From Anaerolineaceae bacterium (GTDB lineage: Bacteria > Chloroflexota > Anaerolineae > Aggregatilineales > Phototrophicaceae): a DNA stretch of 64,000 bases. The stretch spans positions 2,480,001-2,544,000 of the forward strand of contig NZXX01000001.1 in NCBI GenBank assembly GCA_002702065.1, written 5' to 3'. The translations under genes were made by a program, and so were the position numbers. Position 1 is the first letter of the stretch. Each line of letters opens with the position of its first letter. The notes under the pieces were generated by a model. It saw only the letters and a program-made list of their open reading frames with translations, ran no database searches and had not been told where the DNA came from. Below, one piece after another: positions 43,931 through 52,865 of this stretch.

Positions 43931-45472
43931 CTAGGCGGACGTCACACCCGCCATCATCAGGCCCAGCATTTCGACATCGGCATTCTCGCGGTCCACAATA
44001 TCAACCACGCGTCCCTCATACAGCACGGCGATCCGATCTGACAAAGCCAGAATTTCGTCGAGGTCTTCCGAAATCAGCAGAATGGCGACCCCGCTGCTGC
44101 GCTGCTGCATCAACACGCTGCGGATATATTCCGAAGCACCAATATCGACGCCGCGCGTTGGCTGGGCAGCGATCAACACCACTGGCTGCCGCGATAACTC
44201 CCGCGCCAGAATCAGCTTCTGAACATTCCCGCCGGACAAATTTTTAATCGCGGTATCGTGGCTGGGTGTCTTGATATTAAACCGCTGAATCAGGTCGTAT
44301 GTGTAACGCCGGATCGAATCAAAATTGTAGAAGACGCCGTTCAAATATTGTGACGCACTGTTCGTCTGTAAAATAGCATTCTCGGCCACACTGAAATTGC
44401 CGATGGTGCCGTGCCGGTTACGTTCCTCCGGGATAAACGCCAGCCCTGCCTGCAAACGATCCTGCACCGGCATCGCCAGCAGTGGCTGCCCCGCCAGCAG
44501 GACCTCACCATCGCTTGCTGAACGCAGCCCGGCGATACATTCAGCCAGTTCGCGCTGCCCGTTACCACTCACGCCCGCAATGCCGAGGATTTCCCCGCCG
44601 TGCAGATTCAGCGACACCTGATCGAGCGCCAGCAGGTCGCGGTCGTTGCGCACCGACAGACTGCGAATCTCCAGCTTCACCGTACCCGCCTCGACCTCCG
44701 GGCGATCCGGCTGAAGTTTGACATCGCGGCCCACCATCATGCGCGCCAGTGTCCGCTGGTCAACACCGTCATTATGGATGGTATCCACCACATGCCCGTC
44801 ACGCATCACGGTGATGCGTCCACACAATTCCTGCACTTCGTACAGCTTGTGCGAGATAAAAATGAGTGCATGCCCCTGATCGCGCATCTGCTGCAAGATC
44901 ACAAACAACTCACTGACTTCCTGCGGCGTCAGCACGGCGGTTGGTTCGTCCAGGATAATCAGCGCACCACCACGATACAGCGCTTTTACGATCTCGACGC
45001 GCTGCTGCTCCCCGACCGATAGCTGCCACACATAAGCATCCGGGTCGATCTTCAGGCCGTAAGCCTCCGCCAGTTCAACCAGCCGCTTGCGCACCTGCTT
45101 CAGGTCGAGCAGCGGGCCGCTTTTCATACCCAGCGCGACATTCTCCGTCACCGTTAGTGTCGGCACAAGCATAAAGTGCTGATGAATCATGCCAATGCCC
45201 TGGGTCAGCGCATCCGCCGGCGAATGAAACTGCACCGTCTCCCCATTCAAGCGGATTTCACCTTCATCCGGTTGATACAGGCCATACAGAATCTTCATTA
45301 ACGTGCTTTTGCCAGCCCCATTCTCGCCAAGCAAAGCATGAATTTCGCCAGCCTGCACATCAAAGTTCACCTGATCATTGGCCAGTACACCGGGAAACCG
45401 CTTGCTGACTCCGCGCAATTCTGCGGAATCGATCCGTGTGTGGCCGGAAGGGAGTGTGTTCGTCTGAACCAT
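43931..45472 (-). CDS. BMP-family (nucleoside-type) ABC transporter ATPase, two NBDs
   Basis: The ATG at 45472 is chosen because the open frame above it (to 45664) overlaps the BMP gene and lacks family sequence. The 513-residue protein has two ABC ATPase domains as in sugar/nucleoside importers (RbsA/YufO): Walker A GENGAGKST, signature LSVGEQQRVEI and Walker B LIILDEPTAVL in the first, and GVSGNGQRELAE, LSGGNVQKLILAREL in the second, whose Walker A is degenerate as usual in this family. It powers import through the two permeases encoded upstream. Confidence 0.93.
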   Translation of the reverse strand: MVQTNTLPSGHTRIDSAELRGVSKRFPGVLANDQVNFDVQAGEIHALLGENGAGKSTLMKILYGLYQPDEGEIRLNGETVQFHSPADALTQGIGMIHQHFMLVPTLTVTENVALGMKSGPLLDLKQVRKRLVELAEAYGLKIDPDAYVWQLSVGEQQRVEIVKALYRGGALIILDEPTAVLTPQEVSELFVILQQMRDQGHALIFISHKLYEVQELCGRITVMRDGHVVDTIHNDGVDQRTLARMMVGRDVKLQPDRPEVEAGTVKLEIRSLSVRNDRDLLALDQVSLNLHGGEILGIAGVSGNGQRELAECIAGLRSASDGEVLLAGQPLLAMPVQDRLQAGLAFIPEERNRHGTIGNFSVAENAILQTNSASQYLNGVFYNFDSIRRYTYDLIQRFNIKTPSHDTAIKNLSGGNVQKLILARELSRQPVVLIAAQPTRGVDIGASEYIRSVLMQQRSSGVAILLISEDLDEILALSDRIAVLYEGRVVDIVDRENADVEMLGLMMAGVTSA

Positions 45473-45495
45473 GCGACATCTCGATCTGAGAAAAT

Positions 45496-45521
45496 GTCCC
45501 CTCACCACACGGCAAGGGGAC
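45496..45521 (-). other. Intercistronic hairpin between BMP and ATPase genes
   Basis: A 7-bp perfect stem (GTCCCCT 45496-45502 with AGGGGAC 45515-45521) with a 12-base loop and only a weak T-run after it. It may stabilise the upstream mRNA, so that the binding protein is made in excess. Confidence 0.5.
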
Positions 45522-45539
45522 TTCCTGTCAATATCAGAA

Positions 45540-46532
45540 CTACTCGGACAGCTCTCTGGCGACGGTGATCTCACCGGACAGTATACCGGCGGCGGCTTCC
45601 CCGGCGGCGGCCAGCACATCCGCTGGAATAGTGACATTGCCAAACACAAAGGTCTGGCCACCATTTTCCAGGGTCAGGTTGTAGGCCACACCACCCAGCT
45701 CACCGCCCTGAATCCGCTCGATCATGTCGGTCAGTACGGGTGCCCAGTTGTAAACCTGCGAAACGACCACCGCATCCGGCCATTCGGGGCTCTGGTCGCT
45801 CTGCGTGCCGAACCAGTAACCACCTTCAGTCTGAATCGCTTCAATCGCGCCGACCACCATCTGCGACGTACCGGTCAGAACATCCGCGCCTGCTGCAATG
45901 TGTGTATTGGCGACATCCGTACCCGCAGCAACATCACTGAATGAACCGGTATAGGCAACCAGCAACTCCACATCGGGATTGGTCGCTTCCACACCCTGAA
46001 TAAAGCCATTGATGTACAGCAGGGCATCGCCAGCTTCCACCGGGCCAACCACACCGATCACATTGGCGTCAGTCATCAATGCAGCCATCACACCATTGAC
46101 GTAGCCGCCTTCTTCAGCCGACGCTTCATAGGCGTAGATGTTGGTCAGGCCAGCGTCCACACCGGTATCGGTCGCGGTGCCCCAGGCAAAGGAGGTTTCC
46201 GGGAAATCGGCTGCCATATCAAACAACGATGTCCCGTACTGCGTACCATGTGCAATCACCAGATCGTAACCATCTTCGGCATAACCGCGCAGCGTTTCGG
46301 CAGCGGCGGCCACATCGAACATGCCTTCGGTGTAGGCAATTTCCAGCGCGCCTTCGCCACCCATCGCGGTCTGCACTTCAACCAGACCATCATAAATTGC
46401 CTGGCTCCACGAAATATCGGTAATACTGCTAGGCATGACGATTGCAACGCGGAAGGGGCCATCCTGGGCAAGCGTCATCCCACCCATCGACAACAGTGCC
46501 ACCACCAGGATCAACAAAACAAGCTTCTTCAT
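45540..46532 (-). CDS. BMP-family ABC transporter substrate-binding protein
   Basis: The ATG at 46532 follows AAAGGAG and begins a signal peptide (KKLVLLILVVALLSMGG). The 330-residue mature domain belongs to the Bmp/Med/TmpC group: IVMPSSITDISWSQ, LVIAHGTQYGTSLFDMA, ADVLTGTSQMVVGAI. This group binds purine nucleosides or related compounds in several bacteria. No lipobox cysteine is visible, although secretion is clear. It is the third gene of a four-gene ABC transporter operon. Confidence 0.93.
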   Translation of the reverse strand: MKKLVLLILVVALLSMGGMTLAQDGPFRVAIVMPSSITDISWSQAIYDGLVEVQTAMGGEGALEIAYTEGMFDVAAAAETLRGYAEDGYDLVIAHGTQYGTSLFDMAADFPETSFAWGTATDTGVDAGLTNIYAYEASAEEGGYVNGVMAALMTDANVIGVVGPVEAGDALLYINGFIQGVEATNPDVELLVAYTGSFSDVAAGTDVANTHIAAGADVLTGTSQMVVGAIEAIQTEGGYWFGTQSDQSPEWPDAVVVSQVYNWAPVLTDMIERIQGGELGGVAYNLTLENGGQTFVFGNVTIPADVLAAAGEAAAGILSGEITVARELSE

Positions 46533-46577
46533 TGGCTCTTCACTCCTTTGCGTGTCTTCGGACACTCGCTTCTAAAA

Positions 46578-47540
46578 TCAATTCTCGCCGCGCTCAAACG
46601 GTTTGGTTAAGGCAGCCGGCTCTCGCTTCTGCCGTTCGCGCGCGAAAATCAGCACCACAATCGTCAGGACATACGGCATCATAATGAGCAGGTTTGGCGG
46701 TATCGACGCGTCATTGATGCGGACATCGAGCACCTGCACCCAGATTTGCAGGTTATTGGCCGCGCTGAACAGTAACGCACCGGCCATCACCTTCCAGGGC
46801 GACCAGCCGCCAAAGTAGACCAACGCCACCGCGATGAACCCCCGGCCCGCGGTCATGTTTTCCTGAAACACACCGGTCAGCGCCATCGACAGCGTCGCCC
46901 CGGCGACACCTGCCAGCACCCCGCCCAGAATTACTGTCTGATAGCGCACCCGTGCCACATTAACGCCCATCGCATCGGCGGCACGTGGATTCTGTCCGAC
47001 AGCGCGCACCTGCAATCCCCATGATGTGCGGTTCAAAATCCACACGGAGATAGGCACCAGCGCAAATGCTCCATACGTCAGGATGTCCTGACGGAAAAAT
47101 ACGGACCCCACAATGGGCAGCTCACTGAGCAGCGGAATACTCAGCTTCTCGACACCGCCCGCGACGATCACCCCACCGGCCAGCACACGAAACAGCAGCG
47201 TCGACATGCCCTGGCCAAACAATGTCAGGCCAATACCGCTGATCCCCTGCTCCGCCTGAAGGGTGACGCTCACGACGGCCATCAGCAACCCCAGCAAGCC
47301 GCCGACCAGCATAGCCACCAGCAGGCCAACCAGCGGATGCGCGCCGAAGCCTTTATCCGAGATCACGTAGACGGAGGTAAATGCCCCCATCAGCATAATG
47401 CCTTCGACACCCAGGTTCAGCACACCGGATCGCTGTGCAAACAACTCGCCGAGTGCCGCATACAAGAATGGCGCTGCCGCCGCCAGAGTCAGGCCGGATG
47501 CAGCGACCAGAATATCGAGGAGTGTTCTTCCCTCTTCCAT
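46578..47540 (-). CDS. BMP-family ABC transporter permease (BPD_transp_2), second
   Basis: The 320-residue protein has about nine membrane helices and the BPD_transp_2 pattern with ERSGVLNLGVEGIMLMGAF-like and RAVGQNPRAADAMGVNV motifs. It is typical of the smaller nucleoside-type permease (YufQ). It pairs with the other permease two bases upstream to form the transmembrane channel, with the ATPase acting on the cytoplasmic side. Confidence 0.94.
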   Translation of the reverse strand: MEEGRTLLDILVAASGLTLAAAAPFLYAALGELFAQRSGVLNLGVEGIMLMGAFTSVYVISDKGFGAHPLVGLLVAMLVGGLLGLLMAVVSVTLQAEQGISGIGLTLFGQGMSTLLFRVLAGGVIVAGGVEKLSIPLLSELPIVGSVFFRQDILTYGAFALVPISVWILNRTSWGLQVRAVGQNPRAADAMGVNVARVRYQTVILGGVLAGVAGATLSMALTGVFQENMTAGRGFIAVALVYFGGWSPWKVMAGALLFSAANNLQIWVQVLDVRINDASIPPNLLIMMPYVLTIVVLIFARERQKREPAALTKPFERGEN

Positions 47541-47542
47541 GA

Positions 47543-48676
47543 TTATTTCACCTCGGAGGGAATGGGTTCCATGCTCATCTCAATCGGCGCTGGCTGGCTA
47601 ACCGCCCGTGCTGCCCGCTTCGATGCACGCCGCCGCACCCAGATATCGCTGCTCACGACAAAAATGACCACCAGTCCCTGCAAAGCAATCATGGTGGCGG
47701 ACGGCACCTGAATCGTACGCTGCATCTGTTCGGCCCCGGTCAGCAGCGCGCCAAAGAAAAATGCTGACGGAATGGCACCCAGCGGATGCAAACGACCAAA
47801 CAGCGCGACCACAATCCCGGAAAAGCCATAGCCAACCGCAAAGCCTTCGACCATGCGCCGGGTGACACCGGTTAATTCCACCCCGCCAGCCAACCCGGCC
47901 AGCCCCCCACTGAGCGCCAGCGCCAGCACCGTATAGAGTGGCACGTTGATACCGGCGTACCGCGAGGCGTCTTTATTTTGCCCCACCGCCCGCACCCGAT
48001 AGCCCAGCGGCGTCCGCCACAACAGCAGATAAACCACTACTGCGGCAATCAACGCCACGAACAACCCGGCGTGAATGCGCGATGGCGGTGCCAACCGCAG
48101 CAAAGCAACGGCTTCCGGCAGCCGGGCAGACTGTGGGATACGCGTCCCAAGTTCGATCTCACGCGGGTCAATCATCGGTCCGCTGAGCAAAAACAGCACC
48201 AGCTGGATGGCAATCTGATTCATCATCACGGTGCTGAGGATTTCATTGACGTCGAAGTAGGCCTTCAGATAACCAGGGATTGCCCCCCACAGGGCCCCGG
48301 CCAGAAACCCGATGAGCAGCGCCAGCGGAATAAAAATCAGTGGGGGCAGATTTTCGCCCACAGCGACCGAAAACGCGGTGACAGAAATGGCACCGATGAA
48401 CAACTGCCCTTCCGCGCCGATGTTAATGACCCCGCCCCGGAATGCGATGCAGATACCAACCGCCACCAGCAGCAGCGGGATTGCGCGGGTAATGGTGTTG
48501 AACAGCCGTCCCGTATCCCCAAATGCACCGTTGAGCATCGCGCCATAGGCTTCAATCGGATTTTTACCCAGTGCCAGCAAAACGCCAGCGCCGACAACAA
48601 GAGCAAGCGCAACCGCCAGCACCGGAGCCAAAATCGATACCGGGTCGCGCTCGATCAAATCTTTGCGTAGCTTCAT
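47543..48676 (-). CDS. BMP-family ABC transporter permease (BPD_transp_2), first
   Basis: The 377-residue protein has about nine helices, the family motif FRGGVINIGAEGQLF, and GYRVRAVGQNKDASRYAGINV in the cytoplasmic loop that contacts the ATPase (YufP-like). A C-terminal basic tail (RRRASKRAARA) lies in the cytoplasm. It is the first gene of the operon permease-permease-BMP-ATPase, read from a predicted promoter about 75 bases upstream. Confidence 0.94.
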   Translation of the reverse strand: MKLRKDLIERDPVSILAPVLAVALALVVGAGVLLALGKNPIEAYGAMLNGAFGDTGRLFNTITRAIPLLLVAVGICIAFRGGVINIGAEGQLFIGAISVTAFSVAVGENLPPLIFIPLALLIGFLAGALWGAIPGYLKAYFDVNEILSTVMMNQIAIQLVLFLLSGPMIDPREIELGTRIPQSARLPEAVALLRLAPPSRIHAGLFVALIAAVVVYLLLWRTPLGYRVRAVGQNKDASRYAGINVPLYTVLALALSGGLAGLAGGVELTGVTRRMVEGFAVGYGFSGIVVALFGRLHPLGAIPSAFFFGALLTGAEQMQRTIQVPSATMIALQGLVVIFVVSSDIWVRRRASKRAARAVSQPAPIEMSMEPIPSEVK

Positions 48677-49021
48677 CTAACTCTCTGTACCAGCTTTTCC
48701 AGTCCATGTCACCAATTAAACCGTGCAAGTGTAGAATTTGCCACAAGTATTACATAGTTTACGTTGGTAAATTATGACAAAAACGCTTTTCACGTTATGG
48801 ATACTCTCACTACAAGGTCAAGTTCCATATGGTAGATTTCAACAACTGTGCACACTGGACGACAAAAACCGACAGGAATTCTGCTTGTCAGGGGGTATCA
48901 TCAATGTTAAATTATAAACATCGTTTCTTTAATGCAGTCGGCACGTGTTATCTGTCGGCGTGGGGTGGCATTCCCCTCGAAAAGTGCTGCACGGACCTTG
49001 TTCTGAGCAGGAGGTTGTGCG
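48677..49021. other. Divergent regulatory region between transporter and oxidase
   Basis: 345 bases separate two divergent operons and are AT-rich at the left and more mixed at the right. A minus-strand promoter is at 48751-48780. A plus-strand AGGAGG at 49010-49015 sets the start of the FAD-subunit gene. I see no convincing ORF; a 69-codon frame from 48829 has no ribosome binding site. No clear plus-strand -35/-10 pair was found. Confidence 0.5.
48751..48780 (-). promoter_or_regulatory. Predicted promoter of the BMP transporter operon
   Basis: On the minus strand TTGTCA (48775-48780) and TATGTA (48751-48756) are 18 bases apart, about 75 bases before the permease start. Confidence 0.5.
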
Positions 49022-49945
49022 ATGCCCCTCTGGCATGATTACCACACTCCGGCCACCGTCGAAGAAGCCATTCAAACCCTCGCCCGCTATGATGGCGAAG
49101 CACGGATTATCGCCGGTGGAACGGATTTACTGATCGACCTGCAACATACCATGCAGGGTCGGCACACGCTGGCCGCGCTGGTCGATGTGACAGCGATCTC
49201 CGAAATGACCCAAATTGAAGAACAGGATGACCTGATCTATGTGGGGGCGGGCGTCACCCACACCGGCATCGTGGATTCGCCGCTGATCGAGCAGAAAGCG
49301 ACCTGTCTGGTCGAAAGCTGTGGCGTCGTGGGCGGCCCCCAGGTGCGTAATGTCGGCACACTGGGCGGTAATGTCGCCCATGCCCTGCCAGCCGGTGATG
49401 GCACCACCTCGCTCACTGCACTGAACGCGGAGGCGGAAGTTGCCTGGCATACAGGGCAACGAGAATGGCTGCCACTGCTCCAGTTGTTTAAAGGGCCAGG
49501 TCTGTCTGCAGTTGATTCCACCAGAGACGTACTCATCCGCTTTCGGTTTAAGGCCAGCCAGCAGCAGGAAGGCACCGCCTTCAAACGCATCATGCGGCCA
49601 CAGGGAGTTGCCCTGCCGGTGTTGGGCTGCGCGGTGTGGGTTAAACTGAATGACAGTGGCGACACCTATGCCGATGCCCATATCTGCATTGGCCCGGTGG
49701 CATCAATCCCGGCGCGCGCGTCAGAAGCCGAACAGGCGCTGATCGGTCAGCCAACCACCGAAACCACACTGGATGCGGTGTCACACACCGCCCGCGAGAC
49801 GCTCCACCCCCGCACCAGCAAGTATCGTTCGACGGCTGCCTATCGCGATTACATGATCGAAACCCTGCTGCGGCAGGCCTTACCGCTGGCGGTTGAGCGT
49901 GCGCGAACCGGCGTCGCCCAGGCCGAAGGCGTCGGAATGGGATAG
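49022..49945 (+). CDS. FAD-binding subunit, xanthine dehydrogenase family
   Basis: The ATG at 49022 has AGGAGG 6 bases upstream. The 307-residue protein has a PCMH FAD-binding domain: IAGGTDLLIDLQ and the NVGTLGGNVAHALPAGDG loop, then a CO_deh_flav_C-type end. It receives electrons from the [2Fe-2S] domain encoded by the next gene. An in-frame -1 stretch overlaps the next gene's upstream frame, but its true start is 19 bases after this stop. It is divergent from the BMP transporter. Confidence 0.93.
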   Translation: MPLWHDYHTPATVEEAIQTLARYDGEARIIAGGTDLLIDLQHTMQGRHTLAALVDVTAISEMTQIEEQDDLIYVGAGVTHTGIVDSPLIEQKATCLVESCGVVGGPQVRNVGTLGGNVAHALPAGDGTTSLTALNAEAEVAWHTGQREWLPLLQLFKGPGLSAVDSTRDVLIRFRFKASQQQEGTAFKRIMRPQGVALPVLGCAVWVKLNDSGDTYADAHICIGPVASIPARASEAEQALIGQPTTETTLDAVSHTARETLHPRTSKYRSTAAYRDYMIETLLRQALPLAVERARTGVAQAEGVGMG

Positions 49946-49964
49946 TGAGAAAAGGATTATTGTG

Positions 49965-52796
49965 ATGACCCAGTTAAATCTGACCGTCAACGGACAAAGC
50001 CACGAGCTGGATGTACCCCAATCCCGCACCCTGGCCGAAGTCCTGCGCTACGACCTCGGCCTGACCGGTACCAAAATTGGCTGTGAAGAAGCGGAATGTG
50101 GAATCTGCACTGTCCATGTCGACGGCGTCCCGGTCGATTCGTGCATTTATCCCGCCTTCAAGGCCCAGGGCAAATCCGTCAAAACTATTGAAGGACTGGC
50201 CGCTGTGGGCGCAGATGGTGCCGAACAACTGCACCCGGTCCAGCAGGAATTTATTAATCACTGCGCGGTTCAGTGCGGTTTTTGCACCCCCGGCCTCATC
50301 ATGACCGCAGCCGCCATGCTCGAAAATAACACGTCGCCGTCCCAAAAAGACATCAAAATTGCGCTGAAAGACACCTACTGCCGCTGCACTGGCTACACCA
50401 GCGTGATGAATGCCATCCAGTCGGCGGGCGGAATCATGCGCGGCGATGGTCCGCTGCCAGTCAACAACCCGGCAGTTGAGGAAGCTACCGCCAATATCAG
50501 CCAGAGCCATAAAGTGCAGGATATTGTCGACCGGGTGACCGGACGCGCCAAATACACCGATGACTACAAATTTCCGGGCATGTTATTCGCCCGCACGCTG
50601 CGCTCGGCCTATCCGCATGCCATCGTCAAACACATCAACACGGCCCATGCCAAAGCCCTGCCCGGCGTTCAGGCGGTGCTGACTGCTGCGGACATCCCCG
50701 GCGAGAATATTCACGGGTTGGTGCATCTCGACTGGCCGGTTATGGTTGGCGAGGGGCAGAAAGCCCGCTACATGGGCGACGCTATCGCCATCGTTGCCGC
50801 CGATTCGCAGGACATCGCCGATCAGGCCATGCGGCTCATTGAAGTCGAATACGACGTCCTGCCGGTGGTCGACAGCCCGGTGTTTGCCCACACGCCCGAA
50901 GCGGCCCACGTGCATGAAAATCGCGAAGATGGCAACCTGCTCAAGCATATCAAGGTGCGGCACGGCGACATGGAGCAGGGTTTTGCCGAGGCCGATGTCA
51001 TTATCGAACGCACCTACCGCACCCCCACCACCGAACATGCTTTTCTGGAGCCGGAATGCGCTATCGGGATTCCGTCCGGCTTTGACGAAGCGCATCAGAA
51101 GCTGACCATTTATGTTGGGTCGCAGATTCCGTATCAGGATCGCAACCAGATCGCCCGTGCCATGAACCTGCCCGATGAAGCGGTGCGCGTGCGCGGTGTG
51201 CTCATCGGCGGCGGCTTTGGCGGCAAAGAAGACATCGCCGGGCAAATTCATGTCGCGCTGCTGGCCGAGGCGACGCAGAAGCCCGTCAAGATGCTGTACA
51301 CGCGCCAGGAATCGCTGTTGTTCCACCCAAAGCGCCATGCAACCGTTATCCGCATCAAAACCGGCGCCAAAAACGATGGCACGCTTACGGCGGTGGAGGC
51401 CGAACTGTATGGCGACGCAGGGGCTTATGCCAGCCTGAGCGACAAGGTGATGACACGAGCCACCACCCACGCGACCGGGCCGTATAACGTGCCAAACGCC
51501 AAGATCGACTGCTTCGCCATGTATACCAACAACCCGCCGTCGGGCGCCTTCCGCGGCTTCGGTGTGACGCAGAGCGCCTTCGCGGTCGAACAGAATATGG
51601 ACCTGATCGCCGAAGCAATCGGCATGGACCCCACCGAGCTGCGCCTGAAAAACGCGCAGAAAGTGGGCGTCACGACTGCAACCGGTCAGCTCCTGCGCGA
51701 GAGCGTCGGCCTGATCGAAACGATTGACCGGGTGAACATCGATATGCGCGGCGGTCTGAATGGCAGTTTCCGCTGGGGCTGGCGCGAAGGCGACAAAGCC
51801 TATGGCTGGGGCATCGCCTGTGCCTACAAGAATACAGGCCTGGGCGGCGGCGCGCCGGATAAATCCGCGGCGGAAGTCGAGGCATTTGACGACGGCCATG
51901 TCGAGGTGCGCACCTCATCCGCCGATATGGGTCAGGGGTTGGTCGCGGTGCTGGCGCAATGTGCCGCCGAAGAACTGGGCCTGCCCTATGCCAATGTCCG
52001 CGTGCTGCTTTCCGACACCGACCTGACCCCCGATGGTGGCCCGACCACCGCCAGCCGCCAGACCTATATGAGTGGTAATGCGGTGCGCCACGCCGCGGCC
52101 AACCTGCGCGACGCCCTCAGCACCATCGTCGCCGAAGAATACGACCAGCCACCGGCGCAGCTGCGGTTTGAAGAAGGGCTGGTCCGCGTCAACGGTCACA
52201 GCATCCAGTTTGGCGAAGCGGTCCGGCTGGCGAAGAAACATGGCCTTGCCACACGTATCATGCACGAGTATTGGGGACCACAGACCCAGCCGTTGGGCAC
52301 GGGTGGCGACATGCACTTTGCCTTCTCGTACGCAACCCAGGCCGCACTCGTCTGTGTGGACCTGAATACAGGCGATGTCCATGTCGAAAAGGTGCTTTCT
52401 GCGACGGACATTGGCCGCGCCATCAACCCGCTGCTGCTGCAAGGCCAGATCGAAGGCGGCATTGTGATGGCAATGGGCAACTGCCTGACCGAAAGCTACA
52501 TCGTCGAAAAAGGTGTGCCCTGGTCAACACTGCTGGCGCGCTACAAAATGCCGAGTATCAAGCATACGCCGGAGATTATCAGCCGGTTGGTCGAACACCG
52601 GGCGGCTGATGGCCCGTATGGTGCCAAAGGTGTCGGCGAAATTCCGTCTATCAACACCAGCCCGGCGATCGCCAATGCCATCTACAACGCCGTCGGTGTG
52701 CGGGTGTTCAGTATCCCGGTCGATCAGGATGCGCTGCTGCGTGCCATGCGCACCAACGAAACCGAAGTCCATACCGCCTGGCACGACGTCATTTAA
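49965..52796 (+). CDS. Xanthine dehydrogenase-like fused 2Fe-2S/molybdopterin subunit
   Basis: The ATG at 49965 follows an AAAGGATT site; the frame above it overlaps the FAD gene. The 943-residue fusion has an N-terminal [2Fe-2S] domain pair (GCEEAECGICTV; CGFCTPG; CRCTGY, residues 1-160) and a molybdopterin domain (about 180-943) with VLIGGGFGGKED, an active-site loop GAFRGFGVTQ typical of purine hydroxylases, and the C-terminal catalytic Glu in GAKGVGEIPS. It very likely hydroxylates a purine or similar N-heterocycle. The fusion differs from the three-subunit CODH-like set at 28-33 kb, so the window carries two distinct enzymes of the superfamily. Confidence 0.92.
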   Translation: MTQLNLTVNGQSHELDVPQSRTLAEVLRYDLGLTGTKIGCEEAECGICTVHVDGVPVDSCIYPAFKAQGKSVKTIEGLAAVGADGAEQLHPVQQEFINHCAVQCGFCTPGLIMTAAAMLENNTSPSQKDIKIALKDTYCRCTGYTSVMNAIQSAGGIMRGDGPLPVNNPAVEEATANISQSHKVQDIVDRVTGRAKYTDDYKFPGMLFARTLRSAYPHAIVKHINTAHAKALPGVQAVLTAADIPGENIHGLVHLDWPVMVGEGQKARYMGDAIAIVAADSQDIADQAMRLIEVEYDVLPVVDSPVFAHTPEAAHVHENREDGNLLKHIKVRHGDMEQGFAEADVIIERTYRTPTTEHAFLEPECAIGIPSGFDEAHQKLTIYVGSQIPYQDRNQIARAMNLPDEAVRVRGVLIGGGFGGKEDIAGQIHVALLAEATQKPVKMLYTRQESLLFHPKRHATVIRIKTGAKNDGTLTAVEAELYGDAGAYASLSDKVMTRATTHATGPYNVPNAKIDCFAMYTNNPPSGAFRGFGVTQSAFAVEQNMDLIAEAIGMDPTELRLKNAQKVGVTTATGQLLRESVGLIETIDRVNIDMRGGLNGSFRWGWREGDKAYGWGIACAYKNTGLGGGAPDKSAAEVEAFDDGHVEVRTSSADMGQGLVAVLAQCAAEELGLPYANVRVLLSDTDLTPDGGPTTASRQTYMSGNAVRHAAANLRDALSTIVAEEYDQPPAQLRFEEGLVRVNGHSIQFGEAVRLAKKHGLATRIMHEYWGPQTQPLGTGGDMHFAFSYATQAALVCVDLNTGDVHVEKVLSATDIGRAINPLLLQGQIEGGIVMAMGNCLTESYIVEKGVPWSTLLARYKMPSIKHTPEIISRLVEHRAADGPYGAKGVGEIPSINTSPAIANAIYNAVGVRVFSIPVDQDALLRAMRTNETEVHTAWHDVI

Positions 52797-52808
52797 CCCC
52801 GAATCAAA

Positions 52809-52850
52809 AGCGCGTCTGACCAACAGCAATTGACCAGACGCGCTGCATTT
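52809..52850. terminator. Terminator between convergent genes
   Basis: A perfect 10-bp stem (52809-52818 with 52835-52844) with a 16-base loop. A short T-run follows on the plus strand and TTTT on the minus strand, so it may serve both genes. Confidence 0.7.
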
Positions 52851-52865
52851 TACGGCTGATTACGT

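Noticed and set aside
48829..49038. 69-aa ORF in the divergent gap
   Set aside because: It has no ribosome binding site and overlaps the start of the FAD-subunit gene; treated as noncoding.
50583..51899. 438-aa minus-strand ORF inside the xanthine-dehydrogenase-like gene
   Set aside because: It lies wholly opposite a strongly conserved gene and shows no family motif.
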